Positions 43,354 through 52,249 of a DNA stretch of 52,865 bases are shown piece by piece. The DNA is from Candidatus Zipacnadum vermilionense (GTDB taxonomy: Bacteria > Armatimonadota > Zipacnadia > Zipacnadales > Zipacnadaceae), in contig JALGSV010000024.1 in the NCBI GenBank assembly GCA_029821755.1, positions 1 to 52,865 on the forward strand, in the 5' to 3' direction. The translations under genes were made by a program, and so were the position numbers. Numbering within the stretch: position 1 is the stretch's first letter; each line of letters begins with the position of its first letter. The notes beneath the pieces are model-generated. The model did not search any database and was not told where the DNA came from. It was given only the letters and a program-made list of their open reading frames with translations.

Positions 43354-44652
43354 TCACTCCACAGAGCACTCTCCACCGCCAGCACCGCGCTCCGCCTCAA
43401 GAGAATCGTACCGACGCCCCTCAGCCCATCGGTGCAGATCCGCCACTGACTCCCATTGGCCCAGTCGCGACGACACGGCGCAGATGAGTCTCAGCAACAG
43501 CGAATGTAGATGAGCCACGTCGGACCCACTGACAGAGGGCTTTGCCCCGTGGACCGTCCCGCTGCGACAGTCCGAGTAAAGCTTCCGGATGGTCGAGGCG
43601 ACCTCCAAGGCGTCTTCCCTCCCAGCGCCAATCAACTGTGCGGTGAGTTCGCCCAACGCGTTCGCCGCCGCGCCGCCGAAGTCGTACGGGCGCAATAGTC
43701 GTTCAAAGCCAGTGAAGTACTTGAGGGGCTGCGCCTCAACACGGGCCTCTCGCGCTGCGAGAGCCGCCCATTCGATGGCGTCCACCAGCCTCCGCTCCAG
43801 CTCGGTCCTCCCAGATCGAGGCTTGAGCATGGTCGTGACAGCCTCCGCAAGATTGTCCCGACAGCACCCGAGCGTCTGCACGTCAAGGTCGATCGGACAC
43901 TCCGGGCGGACGTTATTCATCTGCAGGAATGACCCACCGTCCCCGCACACCAATGCAGAGCGTAGCGAGGCCTCTGCCCCGTGCAGCGGCACTATGTCGT
44001 GGGCCACTCCCGGGTCGCGGTAGTAGCCCACTGTCAACTGCAGTAGGTCACAGAAGCGTCCGGCAATCTCCGTGGCGAGGTCGTCCGCTCCCGCTTCGTC
44101 GCCAGCTTCGACCTGAATCCTCACAGCTGCATCCTGCCATCCCTGAAACGCTATCTCCATGTTCTGGAGGATAGCGGCCTCCTCTTCTGGGGGTAGCCCC
44201 TGACCGCGCACGATGGCCGCGACCTCCCCCCATGCCGAGCCTGGTGCATCGCCCCTTAGGCGCACGATCCTCACGCCGGAGAAGTCGAAGTCAGCCAGCT
44301 CATCGGGGAGATGAATACCGGCGATTGGCACGAAGACAGTCCACCGCTTGCCTTCGGTGGGAAGGCTATCGACCAGTTCAGACACGCGCGGGGCGAGCGC
44401 ATCGCCGCTCCGTATGCCAGACCCATAGGCAGCACCAACCATGTTCCGAAATGCGTTTTCCATGGACCGCCTTCCGACATGGACGCCGGCTTTCTCGCAG
44501 TACTCGACGATGCAGTCTCCAGCCGCCGCAGTCTCCTTAGAAAAGCACCGCACGCCCGACCGAGGGTCCGTCTCGATCCCTGCGAGGGCTCGTTTGGCCA
44601 TCCCGATCAGCGCGTTCGTCAGCTTGGTCTTACGGTCCCCGGACATAGGCAT
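43354..44652 (-). CDS. Apea-like HEPN domain protein within the heat-shock operon
   Basis: 432 residues. The C-terminal ~110 residues fit the Apea-type HEPN fold: LERRLVDAIEWAALAAREA, FTGFERLLRPYD, and the closing KLYSDCRSGTVHG, which has the HEPN R-x4-H motif (R363, H368). HEPN proteins of this kind are often RNases in toxin or phage-defence systems, though many are uncharacterised. The first ~290 residues are not recognised. No transmembrane segment. ATG at 44650-44652 with GAGG; Met3 is an alternative. It lies between hspR and the ClpC-like gene, with only six bases to the latter. Codon use is less GC-biased than that of its neighbours, suggesting acquisition. Confidence 0.82.
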   Translation of the reverse strand: MPMSGDRKTKLTNALIGMAKRALAGIETDPRSGVRCFSKETAAAGDCIVEYCEKAGVHVGRRSMENAFRNMVGAAYGSGIRSGDALAPRVSELVDSLPTEGKRWTVFVPIAGIHLPDELADFDFSGVRIVRLRGDAPGSAWGEVAAIVRGQGLPPEEEAAILQNMEIAFQGWQDAAVRIQVEAGDEAGADDLATEIAGRFCDLLQLTVGYYRDPGVAHDIVPLHGAEASLRSALVCGDGGSFLQMNNVRPECPIDLDVQTLGCCRDNLAEAVTTMLKPRSGRTELERRLVDAIEWAALAAREARVEAQPLKYFTGFERLLRPYDFGGAAANALGELTAQLIGAGREDALEVASTIRKLYSDCRSGTVHGAKPSVSGSDVAHLHSLLLRLICAVSSRLGQWESVADLHRWAEGRRYDSLEAERGAGGGECSVE

Positions 44653-44776
44653 CCCGTCCTCTGCGGCGTCTCGCCGGTGTGGGGTGGCGGTACTGTGTCT
44701 CCTCCCGGCACCGCGGGCTTCCAGCGCATCCCTATGCGCAGCCCGCCGCTCCAACCCCACTCCCCACTCGCGTCTC

Positions 44777-45130
44777 CTAAACGACCTCCACCTTCTCCGC
44801 CGCCCGCCGCTGGGCCGGCCCCAGGGCCCGCGGGCCTCGGGCCACCACCCCGTGCAGCCGCTCGATTTCCGCCTCCATCTTCTCCATCCGATCCAGCAGC
44901 CGCAGCACGATCTCCACCCCGGCCAGGTTCACCCCCAGCTCCTGGGTCAGCCGCTTAATCTGCTGCACTCGCGCCACATCGGCCTCCGAGTACAGCCGGA
45001 TATTGGCCTCCGACCGCCCCGGCGCCACCAGCCCCACCCGCTCATACATGCGCAGCGTCTGCGGATGACACTCCACCAGCCGCGCCACGACACTGATATG
45101 GTATAGAGGTCCTTCTCGGTCTGCTTTCAT
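44777..45130 (-). CDS. hspR: MerR-family heat-shock repressor HspR
   Basis: 117 residues. MerR winged-helix domain at ~8-78 with the HspR-specific block [47 protein letters not shown], then a coiled-coil dimerisation helix ([17 protein letters not shown]). HspR binds HAIR sites and represses dnaK, often with DnaK as co-repressor. Position directly after dnaJ is the classical dnaK-(grpE)-dnaJ-hspR order; grpE is missing here. Two HAIR-like sites are visible at the dnaK promoter. GAGGCGAGAAG precedes the ATG. Confidence 0.95.
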   Translation of the reverse strand: MKADREGPLYHISVVARLVECHPQTLRMYERVGLVAPGRSEANIRLYSEADVARVQQIKRLTQELGVNLAGVEIVLRLLDRMEKMEAEIERLHGVVARGPRALGPAQRRAAEKVEVV

Positions 45131-45179
45131 CTTCTCGCCTCACCCCTCCCCAGTTCGTCATTCACCACTCATCAATTCC

Positions 45180-46298
45180 CTACAGCCCTTCCGCCATCCC
45201 CTTCCTCGGCTCCTCCGTCCACGTCTCTGCCAGCCTCTCCACCGCTTCCTTCTGCTCCTTGGTCAGGTGCTTGGGCGTGGTGATCTTGACCTTCACGTAC
45301 TCATCGCCCTTGGCCTGGCTGCCCCGTTTGGGTCCCCCCTGGCCTTTGAGGCGGAAGGTCTGCCCGCTGCTCGTCCCCGCCGGCACCGTCAGCGTCACCG
45401 GCCCCTCCACCGTCGGCACCTTCACCTTCGCTCCCTGGATTGCCTCGACTACACTTATCGGCAGCTCGACCGTCACATTGTCCTGTTCATCGCGCTTGAG
45501 CAAAGCATGCTCCTCCACCTGCAGCTCCAATATCAGGTCCCCATTCGGCGCTCCGCGAAAGCCCCGCCCACCTTCTCCGGCCAGCCGCAGCATCTGCCCG
45601 CTGTGCACCCCCGCCGGAATCTTCAGCGCCACCTTCCGCTCCCGCGCCACTTCTCCCCCGCCCCGGCAGCTACTGCACCGCTCGGTAATGATCTCCCCTG
45701 ACCCCTGGCACTGCGGACAGGCCGCGGGCATCCCGAAGAATCCCCGCTGCCCCGACTGCCCGCTCCCCTTGCAGGTCGGGCACTGCGTCGCCTTCCCACC
45801 CAGCCCGTCGCACTCCGCGCACCTATCGGCCACGGTGAAGACCAGGTCTCGCTTGGCGCCCTTGACCGCGTCGGCGAAGCTCACGTTCAGCCGGTAGTGG
45901 ATATCCTGCCCGCGCTGAGCCGCCTGCGGCCCCGTCCGCCCCCGCTGCCTCCCCGCCTGCGCCCCCATGTTCCCAAACAGGTCCCCGAAGATGTCCTGGA
46001 AGCTCCCCGCCCCGAAATTGGTATAGACATAGTCCCCAAAGTCCGCGCCCTGCCACTGCCCCCCAGCCTGCGCCTGTTGGAAAGCCGCGCCATACTGGTC
46101 ATACTTTTGGCGCTTCTCCTTGTCGGAAAGCACCTCATACGCCTGGCTAAGCTGCTTATACTTCTCCTCCGCCGCGTCATCGCCGGGATTGACGTCGGGA
46201 TGGTACTTGCGTGCCAGCTTTCGATACGCCTTGCGTATCTCCGCCGCCGAGGCCGTCTTCGGCACACCTATGATTTCGTAGTAGTCAACTGATGGCAT
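45180..46298 (-). CDS. dnaJ: chaperone protein DnaJ
   Basis: 372 residues. J-domain at 1-70 with the HPD motif in [11 protein letters not shown]; Gly/Phe-rich region to ~130; four CxxCxGxG zinc-binding repeats ([33 protein letters not shown]) at ~165-230; then the two beta-domains for substrate binding. Co-chaperone that delivers clients to DnaK and triggers ATP hydrolysis. Start is the ATG at 46296-46298 (homology begins [13 protein letters not shown]); the ribosome-binding site is weak and the upstream frame is within repeat hairpins. It is 275 bases downstream of dnaK. Confidence 0.95.
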   Translation of the reverse strand: MPSVDYYEIIGVPKTASAAEIRKAYRKLARKYHPDVNPGDDAAEEKYKQLSQAYEVLSDKEKRQKYDQYGAAFQQAQAGGQWQGADFGDYVYTNFGAGSFQDIFGDLFGNMGAQAGRQRGRTGPQAAQRGQDIHYRLNVSFADAVKGAKRDLVFTVADRCAECDGLGGKATQCPTCKGSGQSGQRGFFGMPAACPQCQGSGEIITERCSSCRGGGEVARERKVALKIPAGVHSGQMLRLAGEGGRGFRGAPNGDLILELQVEEHALLKRDEQDNVTVELPISVVEAIQGAKVKVPTVEGPVTLTVPAGTSSGQTFRLKGQGGPKRGSQAKGDEYVKVKITTPKHLTKEQKEAVERLAETWTEEPRKGMAEGL

Positions 46299-46573
46299 GA
46301 TTCCGGTAGTGCAGGCTTCCCCGTCTGCGTCCGTTCTGGTAGCGCAGGCCTCCAAGCCTGCGTCTCTCCCGGTGGCACCGGCGTCTCGCCGGTGCGGGAT
46401 GGCCCTGCGGTGTTCTCCTCCCGGTACGACGGGCATCCTCGCCCGTCACTCCCCGGCGCACTCACACCGCGCCGTCTACGGCGCCGCCAGGTTCTCTACC
46501 CCCCTCTCCCGCCCAGCGCGTCCGCACGCAGGAGAGGGGGGCCAAGCGCACTTGTGCGCCGGGCGAAGCGTCC
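46299..46573. repeat. cluster of four different palindromes between dnaK and dnaJ
   Basis: On the plus strand, consecutive stems: GTGCAGGC/GTCTGC (46310-46330), GCGCAGGCC/GCCTGCG (46340-46362), GGCACCGGCG/CGCCGGTGC (46375-46401), GACGGGC/GCCCGTC (46429-46447), and CCCCCCTCTCC/GGAGAGGGGGG (46499-46541). The third and fourth share flanking sequence with a copy at 44667-44710 upstream of the HEPN gene. Confidence 0.6.
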
Positions 46574-48454
46574 TTACTCCGCCTCGAACTCCGCGTCGAT
46601 CACCTCGGGCCCACCCGGCGCGGACCCCGCTCCCGGGTCCGCTCCCGGATCCGCCTCCGGCCCCGGCCCGGCTTCCGGCCCGGCTTCCGGACCCGGTCCG
46701 GCCTGCTCGTACATCCGCTGCGAGATCGCCGAGAAGCTCTGCTGCAGGTCCTCCATCGCCGCGCGGATCGCCGCCGCGTCGTCGCCTTGGGTCAGCTTCC
46801 GGAGCTCCTCGATCTTCTCCCGTAGCGGCGCCGCCTCGCTCTCGGGGACCTTGTCCCCCAGCTCGTTCAGGGTCTTCTCCAGCTGGTACGCTAGCGAGTC
46901 GCCCTGGTTGCGGGCCTCAGCCAGTTCCTTGAACTTGCTGTCCTCCTCCTCGTACGACTTGGCATCCTGCACCATGTTGCCGACCTCGTTCTCGGAGAGC
47001 TGCCCGGAGCCGGTGATGGTGATCTCCTGCTCCTTGCCGGTCGCTCGGTCCTTGGCCGTGACGTTCAGGATGCCGTTGGCGTCGATGTCGAAGGAAACCT
47101 CGATCTGCGGGATGCCCCGCGGCGCTGGCGGCAGGCCCGCCAGATGGAAGCGGCCCAGCGATTTGTTCTGCGAGGCCCGGGCCCGCTCGCCCTGCATCAC
47201 GTGCACCTCCACGGTCGTCTGGAAATCCGACGCCGTTGAGTACACCCGCTGCTCCCGCGTTGGGATGTTGGTGTTGCGCGGAATGCACACGTCCATCACA
47301 TCGCCGAGCGTCTCCACGCCCAGGCTCAGCGGAGTCACGTCCATCAGCACAATGTCCTGCGCCCCACCGGACAGCACTCCGCCCTGGATAGCAGCACCGA
47401 TCGCCACTACCTCATCGGGGTTCAGGTCCTTGCGCGGCTCCTTACCAGTCAGCCGCTTTACTAGTTCCTGCACCGCCGGGATCCGCGTGGACCCACCTAC
47501 CAGGATAACCTCGTCCAGCTCCCCCTGACCGATTCCCGCCTCCTTCATGGCGTCCTGCACCGCGACCTCGGTCTTGTTGATCAGGTCGCCGATCAGCTCT
47601 TCCAGCTTGGCGCGGGTCAGCACCATCTCCATGTGCTTGGGCCCCTCGCCCTCCACGGAGGTCAGGAAGGGCAGGCTGACCGTGGTCTGCGTGGTGGTGG
47701 ACAGCTCCGTCTTGGCCTTCTCCGCCGCCTCGCGCACCCGCTGCAGGGCCTGCCGGTCCTTGCGGATATCCACGCCTATCTCCTTCTTGAACTCGTCGGC
47801 CAGGTAGTCCAGCACCCGCTCGTCGAAGTCGTCCCCGCCCAGGCGGGTATCGCCGGAAGTAGCCAGCACGTGGTACGCGTCGCGCTCCTCGGCGCCCCCA
47901 ATCTCCACGTCCAGCACCGACACGTCGAAGGTCCCGCCGCCCAGGTCGTAGACCAAGATGGTCGCTTCCTTCTTCGACTGCCCAAAACCGTACGCCAGGG
48001 CCGCTGCGGTCGGCTCGTTGATGATCCGCAGGACTTTCAGCCCGGCGATCTCTCCCGCTTGCTTGGTGGCAGTCCGCTGGTCGTCGTCGAAATACGCCGG
48101 CACGGTGATAACCGCCTCCGTAACCGGCTCGCCCAGGTACGCCTCCGCGTCGGCCTTCAGCTTCTGCAGGATCATCCCCGAAATCTGCTCCGGCGAGTAA
48201 TCCTTGCCGTCAATAGCGGTGCGGTCCCGGGTGCCCATATTCCGCTTAATCGAGGAGATGGTCCGCTCCGGATTCAGGACGGCCTGCCGCTTGGCCGCGC
48301 GCCCTACCAGACGCTCCCCCGTCTTGGAGAAGGCCACCACGGAGGGCGTAATCCGCTCGCCGTCGGGGTTGATGATCACCTTCGGCTGGTCCGCCTCCAT
48401 AACTGCCACACACGAGTTGGTCGTTCCCAGGTCAATGCCTACTGCCTTAGCCAC
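46574..48454 (-). CDS. dnaK: molecular chaperone DnaK
   Basis: 626 residues. Hsp70 ATPase domain begins [20 protein letters not shown]; phosphate-2 loop [15 protein letters not shown] and [14 protein letters not shown] follow. Substrate domain with [13 protein letters not shown] at ~365-380 and the helical lid after ~485. The tail is an unusual Gly/Pro/Glu/Ala repeat ([21 protein letters not shown]) ending VIDAEFEAE instead of the common EEVxDK. The start codon is GTG at 48452-48454 with GAGG four bases upstream. Leader of about 190 bases contains a double palindrome; the promoter carries HspR-type operators. Confidence 0.97.
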   Translation of the reverse strand: MAKAVGIDLGTTNSCVAVMEADQPKVIINPDGERITPSVVAFSKTGERLVGRAAKRQAVLNPERTISSIKRNMGTRDRTAIDGKDYSPEQISGMILQKLKADAEAYLGEPVTEAVITVPAYFDDDQRTATKQAGEIAGLKVLRIINEPTAAALAYGFGQSKKEATILVYDLGGGTFDVSVLDVEIGGAEERDAYHVLATSGDTRLGGDDFDERVLDYLADEFKKEIGVDIRKDRQALQRVREAAEKAKTELSTTTQTTVSLPFLTSVEGEGPKHMEMVLTRAKLEELIGDLINKTEVAVQDAMKEAGIGQGELDEVILVGGSTRIPAVQELVKRLTGKEPRKDLNPDEVVAIGAAIQGGVLSGGAQDIVLMDVTPLSLGVETLGDVMDVCIPRNTNIPTREQRVYSTASDFQTTVEVHVMQGERARASQNKSLGRFHLAGLPPAPRGIPQIEVSFDIDANGILNVTAKDRATGKEQEITITGSGQLSENEVGNMVQDAKSYEEEDSKFKELAEARNQGDSLAYQLEKTLNELGDKVPESEAAPLREKIEELRKLTQGDDAAAIRAAMEDLQQSFSAISQRMYEQAGPGPEAGPEAGPGPEADPGADPGAGSAPGGPEVIDAEFEAE

Positions 48455-48498
48455 TGTTCCTCACCTTTCCTTATATCGCGCCGCTATGGACTCCTCCG

Positions 48499-48560
48499 CG
48501 TGGCGCGGGCTTTCCCGCCCGCGCTCTCTACCGGGCGGGCTAGAAAGCCCGCCCCCCACG
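48499..48560. repeat. double palindrome in the dnaK leader
   Basis: Arms 48499-48525 and 48533-48560 are imperfect reverse complements and each folds alone (GCGGGC ... GCCCGC). It is a diverged relative of the perfect element at 22267-22349 and lies within the predicted 5' untranslated region of dnaK. Confidence 0.7.
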
Positions 48561-48651
48561 AGAGGACGCCCACCGGGCGCCCGGTAATCCTCCCAGCGGT
48601 TTCGGGTCGGAAAAAGCCCCAAGCCGGCGCCGCTGACCTTTAGTGACTTGC

Positions 48652-48681
48652 ATTATAGTACGTTGAGTGCATTGCTGTCAA
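48652..48681 (-). promoter_or_regulatory. sigma70-type promoter for dnaK-dnaJ-hspR operon
   Basis: Minus strand TTGACA (48681-48676), 18-base spacer, TATAAT (48657-48652). The -35 box lies inside HAIR-like site 1, so HspR binding would block polymerase. Confidence 0.85.
48663..48681. promoter_or_regulatory. HAIR-like HspR operator 1
   Basis: TTGAGT-N7-TGTCAA. The left half matches the HAIR half-site TTGAGT exactly; the right half matches ACTCAA at 4 of 6. Read alternatively it is the dyad TTGA-N2-GCA-N-TGC-N2-TCAA, which is perfect. Confidence 0.75.
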
Positions 48682-48719
48682 TGCCCTCACGACCCTCCCG
48701 CTCGGCTCTTTTCCACGAG

Positions 48720-48738
48720 TTGATAGCAATACACTCAA
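48720..48738. promoter_or_regulatory. HAIR-like HspR operator 2
   Basis: TTGATA-N7-ACTCAA. The right half matches the HAIR half-site exactly; the left half is 4 of 6. It is the reverse-oriented twin of site 1, centre to centre 57 bp (about 5.4 helical turns). Confidence 0.7.
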
Positions 48739-48845
48739 CTCCCGCCGACGTACCTCCCCCGAGTTGTTCACTCCCAGGCAGGAAACCGTCGCCTCCACCG
48801 CGAAAGCCATCCCTACCGGCTTCACCGTCCGCGAAAGGACTCACC

Positions 48846-49754
48846 ATGGATAGCGCCGATTCTCCGAACCGGATGGAGGCGGTCGATGTCTGCGAGACCG
48901 CCCTCAACGCGATTCTCGCGGGCGAACCCGAGGCCTGGGACGGCCTGTGGGCTCCCCAGTCCGCGCTCGCTCTCACCGAGGCCCTCTACGGCCCCGAGGG
49001 CATCCGCCACCTCCTCGATGACGGTCTGGACTACGAGGAGCACCTCCTGGTCGGCTGCGACAACCCCCCCGGCCACCTGGTCTTCGAGGGCCTCGTGCTC
49101 GGCCAGCCGGGCCCGGTGCCCTTCACCGTCGTCCTGCTCCCCGACCCGCCCTATTTGCTGGTCAATATCCTGCGCAGCGGCCTGGCTCTGGCCAGCACTC
49201 TGGAGCACGTGGACTACCTGGAGAACCTCTCTCACCGCCCCGAGCCGGAGCTTCTGCTCCCCGCCCACACCCGTCTGGCGGGACCTGAGTTGCGCTTGGT
49301 GCAGGCCTTCGACGACCTCGCCCGCGGCTGGCGCTCGGCGGCCTGTGCCCTGTCGGCTTGGCGCGCCCTCCGCCTCCATTCCGGGCCCGGCCCCTGCCCG
49401 GACGAGCCGGCCCTACTGGCCGCCGTCTGCTACCAGACCGGCCCCTGGCGCCTCATGCCCCTGGTCACCGCCGTCCAGTGGCGCGAGGTCTTCAACGTCA
49501 GCGAGGACGACTTCATCGAGGCCTGGCAGTACCTGCACGCCCTCCTGGCCCTGGAGTCCGACTACTACTGCTACATGCCCAAGCTCCCTGAATCTGGCGT
49601 CCTGCCTGATCCCACCACCGACGGCGACCTCGCCTCCCTGGTCGCCGGCTTCCTCAGCAGCTTTGAAGAGGACGAAGACGACGATCGGCTGGACGAGGAA
49701 CTGGAAGAAGAGGACGACAGCGGCGTCTTCCCCCTCTTCCCGGGAGACAATTGA
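48846..49754 (+). CDS. unrecognised acidic protein divergent from dnaK
   Basis: 302 residues, family not recognised. The first ~250 residues look like a compact alpha/beta domain (VCETALNAILAGEPEAWDGLW at ~15-35, HLVFEGLVLGQPGPVPFTVVLLPDPPYLLVNIL at ~78-110, the last split by Pro pairs). The end is very acidic (EEDEDDDRLDEELEEEDD) followed by FPLFPGD. No signal peptide or membrane helix. AAAGGA precedes the ATG at 48846; the open frame upstream runs through the HspR sites and is not coding. Its promoter is unclear, but HAIR-like site 2 is ~110 bases upstream, so heat-shock control is possible. Confidence 0.7.
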   Translation: MDSADSPNRMEAVDVCETALNAILAGEPEAWDGLWAPQSALALTEALYGPEGIRHLLDDGLDYEEHLLVGCDNPPGHLVFEGLVLGQPGPVPFTVVLLPDPPYLLVNILRSGLALASTLEHVDYLENLSHRPEPELLLPAHTRLAGPELRLVQAFDDLARGWRSAACALSAWRALRLHSGPGPCPDEPALLAAVCYQTGPWRLMPLVTAVQWREVFNVSEDDFIEAWQYLHALLALESDYYCYMPKLPESGVLPDPTTDGDLASLVAGFLSSFEEDEDDDRLDEELEEEDDSGVFPLFPGDN

Positions 49755-49781
49755 CCCGCTGCTCACACAATCTCGGAGGGA

Positions 49782-49799
49782 CACTCTTACGCAAGAGTG
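49782..49799 (+). terminator. hairpin CACTCTT-ACGC-AAGAGTG after the acidic protein gene
   Basis: Perfect 7-bp stem with 4-base loop, 27 bases after the stop, without a clear U-run. Downstream at 49821-49855 five 7-bp units (TCTCATG, TCTGAAG, TCTGAGG, TCTGAGG, TCTTCCC) run up to the next ATG. Confidence 0.45.
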
Positions 49800-49856
49800 C
49801 CTATCCCTGCCCCACTCGCGTCTCATGTCTGAAGTCTGAGGTCTGAGGTCTTCCCC

Positions 49857-51209
49857 ATGCAATCCGACATCCGCCTGCTCGAAATCGAGACCACCTTCGC
49901 CGACGAGACCTTCCGTACGCCGCTCAAGTTCGGCGTCGGGGTCGTCCGCGCCATCACCGGCCTGACTGTCCGCGCCCGCGTGGAGAACCGCGCCGGTCGG
50001 GTCGCCGACGGCTACGGTTATATCCTCCTTTCCGACCTGTGGGCCTACCCCGGTGCCGTCCCCCATGAGACCCGCGACGCGGCCATGCGCGACTTCGCCC
50101 AGCGGTTCTGCGACCTGGCCACGACCCCCGGCGAGTTCAGCCACCCTCTCGACCTGTATCTCCACCTCAAGCCCGAACTGCCTCGCCTATGCCAGGAGGT
50201 CACCAAGAAGCATACCCTCGCCGAGCCCTTCCCCCTGCTGGCCGCCCTGGTCTGCGCCGCCCCCACTGATGCCGCTCTCCACGATGCCTTCGGCCGCGCC
50301 AACGGAATCTGCTCCTACGACGGCTACGGCCCGGAGTTCGTGGGGCATGACCTCGCGCTGTGGTGCGGCCCGGAGTTCGCCGGCAAGTACCTGAGCGACT
50401 ACCTCCGCCCCACCTACCAGCCTACTCTCCCTATCTTCCACCTCGTCGGCGGCGTGGACAAACTCCGGCGCTCGGAGGTCACCGACGAGGACCCACACGA
50501 CGGGTTGCCGGTGAGCCTGGAGGAGTGGATCGAGCGCGACGGCCTGCGCTGCTTCAAGGTCAAGCTAGTGGGGAGCGACGGGGACTGGGACGTCGAGCGC
50601 ACCGCTCAGGTGGCGGAGGTGATCGCACACACCTACGACTGTCTGGGGATTGAGGGCCGTTTCTATCTCTCGACCGACTCCAACGAGAACAATCCTGACC
50701 CCGCCTCGGTGGTGGAGTACCTGGAGAAGCTGCGGGTGCGCTCGCCGCTGGCTTACGAGAGCCTGCTCTACGTCGAGCAGCCCACCGAGCGCGACCTCTC
50801 CGCGCATCGCTTTGACATGCGGGAGATCACCAAGTACAAGCCGGTGATCGCCGACGAGGGGATTACGGACGTGGAGAAGGTGCGCCTGGCCCGCGACCTA
50901 GGCTGGTCCGGCGTGGGCCTCAAGACCTGCAAGGGCCACTCCTCCAGCCTGCTCTACATGGCCATGTGCACCGAGTTCGGGATGACCTACACCCTCCAGG
51001 ACCTGACCAACCCCGGCCTATCACTGGTACACGAGGCCGGTCTGGCGGCCCGGATCAACACCTTGATGGGCTTCGAGTACAACGCCCGCCAGTTCCTCCC
51101 GAACGCCGCCTCCGACCTGCAGGCCCGCCACCCCGGCCTCTTCACGGTCCGGGAGGGCCAGGTGAGCACCGACACCCTGGCGGACGTGGGGTTGGGGTAC
51201 CGAGTGTAG
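49857..51209 (+). CDS. enolase-superfamily (mandelate racemase/muconate lactonising type) enzyme
   Basis: 450 residues. An N-terminal capping domain (~1-150) and a TIM barrel with the superfamily residues in order: K234-x-K236 in CFKVKLVG, D274 in STDSNEN, E307 in YVEQPTE, D333/E334 in IADEGITD and K356 in GVGLKTCKG. The first Lys pair and the final Lys suggest both base positions are present, as in racemases and acid-sugar dehydratases. Mg2+ is bound by the acidic triad. The exact substrate is unknown; the protein is longer than the common ~370-400. Start ATG directly follows 7-bp repeats and has no good Shine-Dalgarno. Confidence 0.88.
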   Translation: MQSDIRLLEIETTFADETFRTPLKFGVGVVRAITGLTVRARVENRAGRVADGYGYILLSDLWAYPGAVPHETRDAAMRDFAQRFCDLATTPGEFSHPLDLYLHLKPELPRLCQEVTKKHTLAEPFPLLAALVCAAPTDAALHDAFGRANGICSYDGYGPEFVGHDLALWCGPEFAGKYLSDYLRPTYQPTLPIFHLVGGVDKLRRSEVTDEDPHDGLPVSLEEWIERDGLRCFKVKLVGSDGDWDVERTAQVAEVIAHTYDCLGIEGRFYLSTDSNENNPDPASVVEYLEKLRVRSPLAYESLLYVEQPTERDLSAHRFDMREITKYKPVIADEGITDVEKVRLARDLGWSGVGLKTCKGHSSSLLYMAMCTEFGMTYTLQDLTNPGLSLVHEAGLAARINTLMGFEYNARQFLPNAASDLQARHPGLFTVREGQVSTDTLADVGLGYRV

Positions 51210-51365
51210 GACCACCATCCCTTGTACGCGGAGCCGGGAAACAAGGGGCAGCGCCCTCCCCGACCGTGCGGTTTTCGGCCCAAGAGGACATTCCCACACC
51301 TGCGACGAATGGAGCCGCTGTTTGTGCCTCTCTGGCTATCTCCGCATGGAGTAGGGGAGTTCTGC

Positions 51366-52241
51366 GTGTCCCGAGGAAAGATACTCATAATCGACGACGA
51401 GCCCGGACCCCGCGAGGCTCTGCAGATGGTGTTCGCTGAGTTGTACGACGTTTACGTGGCCGAGGGTCCCCAATACGGCCTCCGCCTCGTCGCCTCGAAG
51501 CGGCCTGACCTCGTCTTCTGCGACATCCGCATGCCCGGGATGTCGGGTCTGGAGGTCTTGAGGAGGATAAAGGAGACCTACCCCGAGACCGAGGTGGTCA
51601 TGATCACGGCCTTCGCCGGCCTTGACCTCGCTCAAGAGGCGCTGCGCGGCGGCGCGACCGACTATCTGCTGAAGCCCTTCGGACTGGAAGAGGTGAGGGG
51701 GATTGCCGAGCAGGCCGTCCAACGCGTCCGGGAGCACCGCGCCCGACAAGGGCGAGACAGCCAACTCGAGTACGCCACCCATGAACTCGCGGCCAGGCTC
51801 CAGGAGGTGGCCGGACCTCCTCCCGACACCCAGGTACCCCAGGTAATGGTGGCGGATGACGACGAATTCCTGCTAGAGGCGATCGAGGCGTACCTGACCA
51901 GCGCCGGACTGCGGGTCCAGGCTTTCTCGCGAGGGCGCGCGGCTCTCAGCCAGCTCGGCCGCTACCTCCGGGAGAAAGGCGTGGCCCCTGACGTCCTGGT
52001 GACCGACCTTCGTCTTCCCGATTTACTGGGCTTCCATCTGGCCCGTCGGGTTCGCGAGTGGGCCCCCGATACCTGGATCATCCTGCTGACGAGTGAGCAC
52101 GTTGAAGTCGATCAAGCTCCGTTCCTAGATGTCGTCCTGCCCAAACCCTTCAGACTCCCTGTGCTCCTCGATAACATCCAGGCTCGGCTCGCCGCCCAGG
52201 CGGCGGGGGAGCCACCCAGCGACGGTTCGTCTCCCCGCTAG
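51366..52241 (+). CDS. double receiver protein without output domain
   Basis: 291 residues with two CheY-like receivers: first at ~4-122 (D10-D11, phosphoacceptor D53 in CDIRMPG, K103 in LLKPF), second at ~158-275 (DDD at 164-166, phosphoacceptor D214 in TDLRLPD, K260 in LPKPF). A ~35-residue helical linker joins them. Both have all catalytic residues. There is no DNA-binding or enzymatic domain, so it probably relays phosphate or acts by protein contact. I chose the GTG at 51366 (GGGGAG six bases upstream); a longer start upstream is possible. It is convergent with the TadG-like gene, eight bases from its remnant. Confidence 0.9.
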   Translation: MSRGKILIIDDEPGPREALQMVFAELYDVYVAEGPQYGLRLVASKRPDLVFCDIRMPGMSGLEVLRRIKETYPETEVVMITAFAGLDLAQEALRGGATDYLLKPFGLEEVRGIAEQAVQRVREHRARQGRDSQLEYATHELAARLQEVAGPPPDTQVPQVMVADDDEFLLEAIEAYLTSAGLRVQAFSRGRAALSQLGRYLREKGVAPDVLVTDLRLPDLLGFHLARRVREWAPDTWIILLTSEHVEVDQAPFLDVVLPKPFRLPVLLDNIQARLAAQAAGEPPSDGSSPR

Positions 52242-52249
52242 CCAGCCTT

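Noticed and set aside
48648-48845. Upstream extension of the acidic protein frame
   Set aside because: It crosses the dnaK promoter and HspR-type sites and lacks a ribosome-binding site; the ATG at 48846 has AAAGGA.
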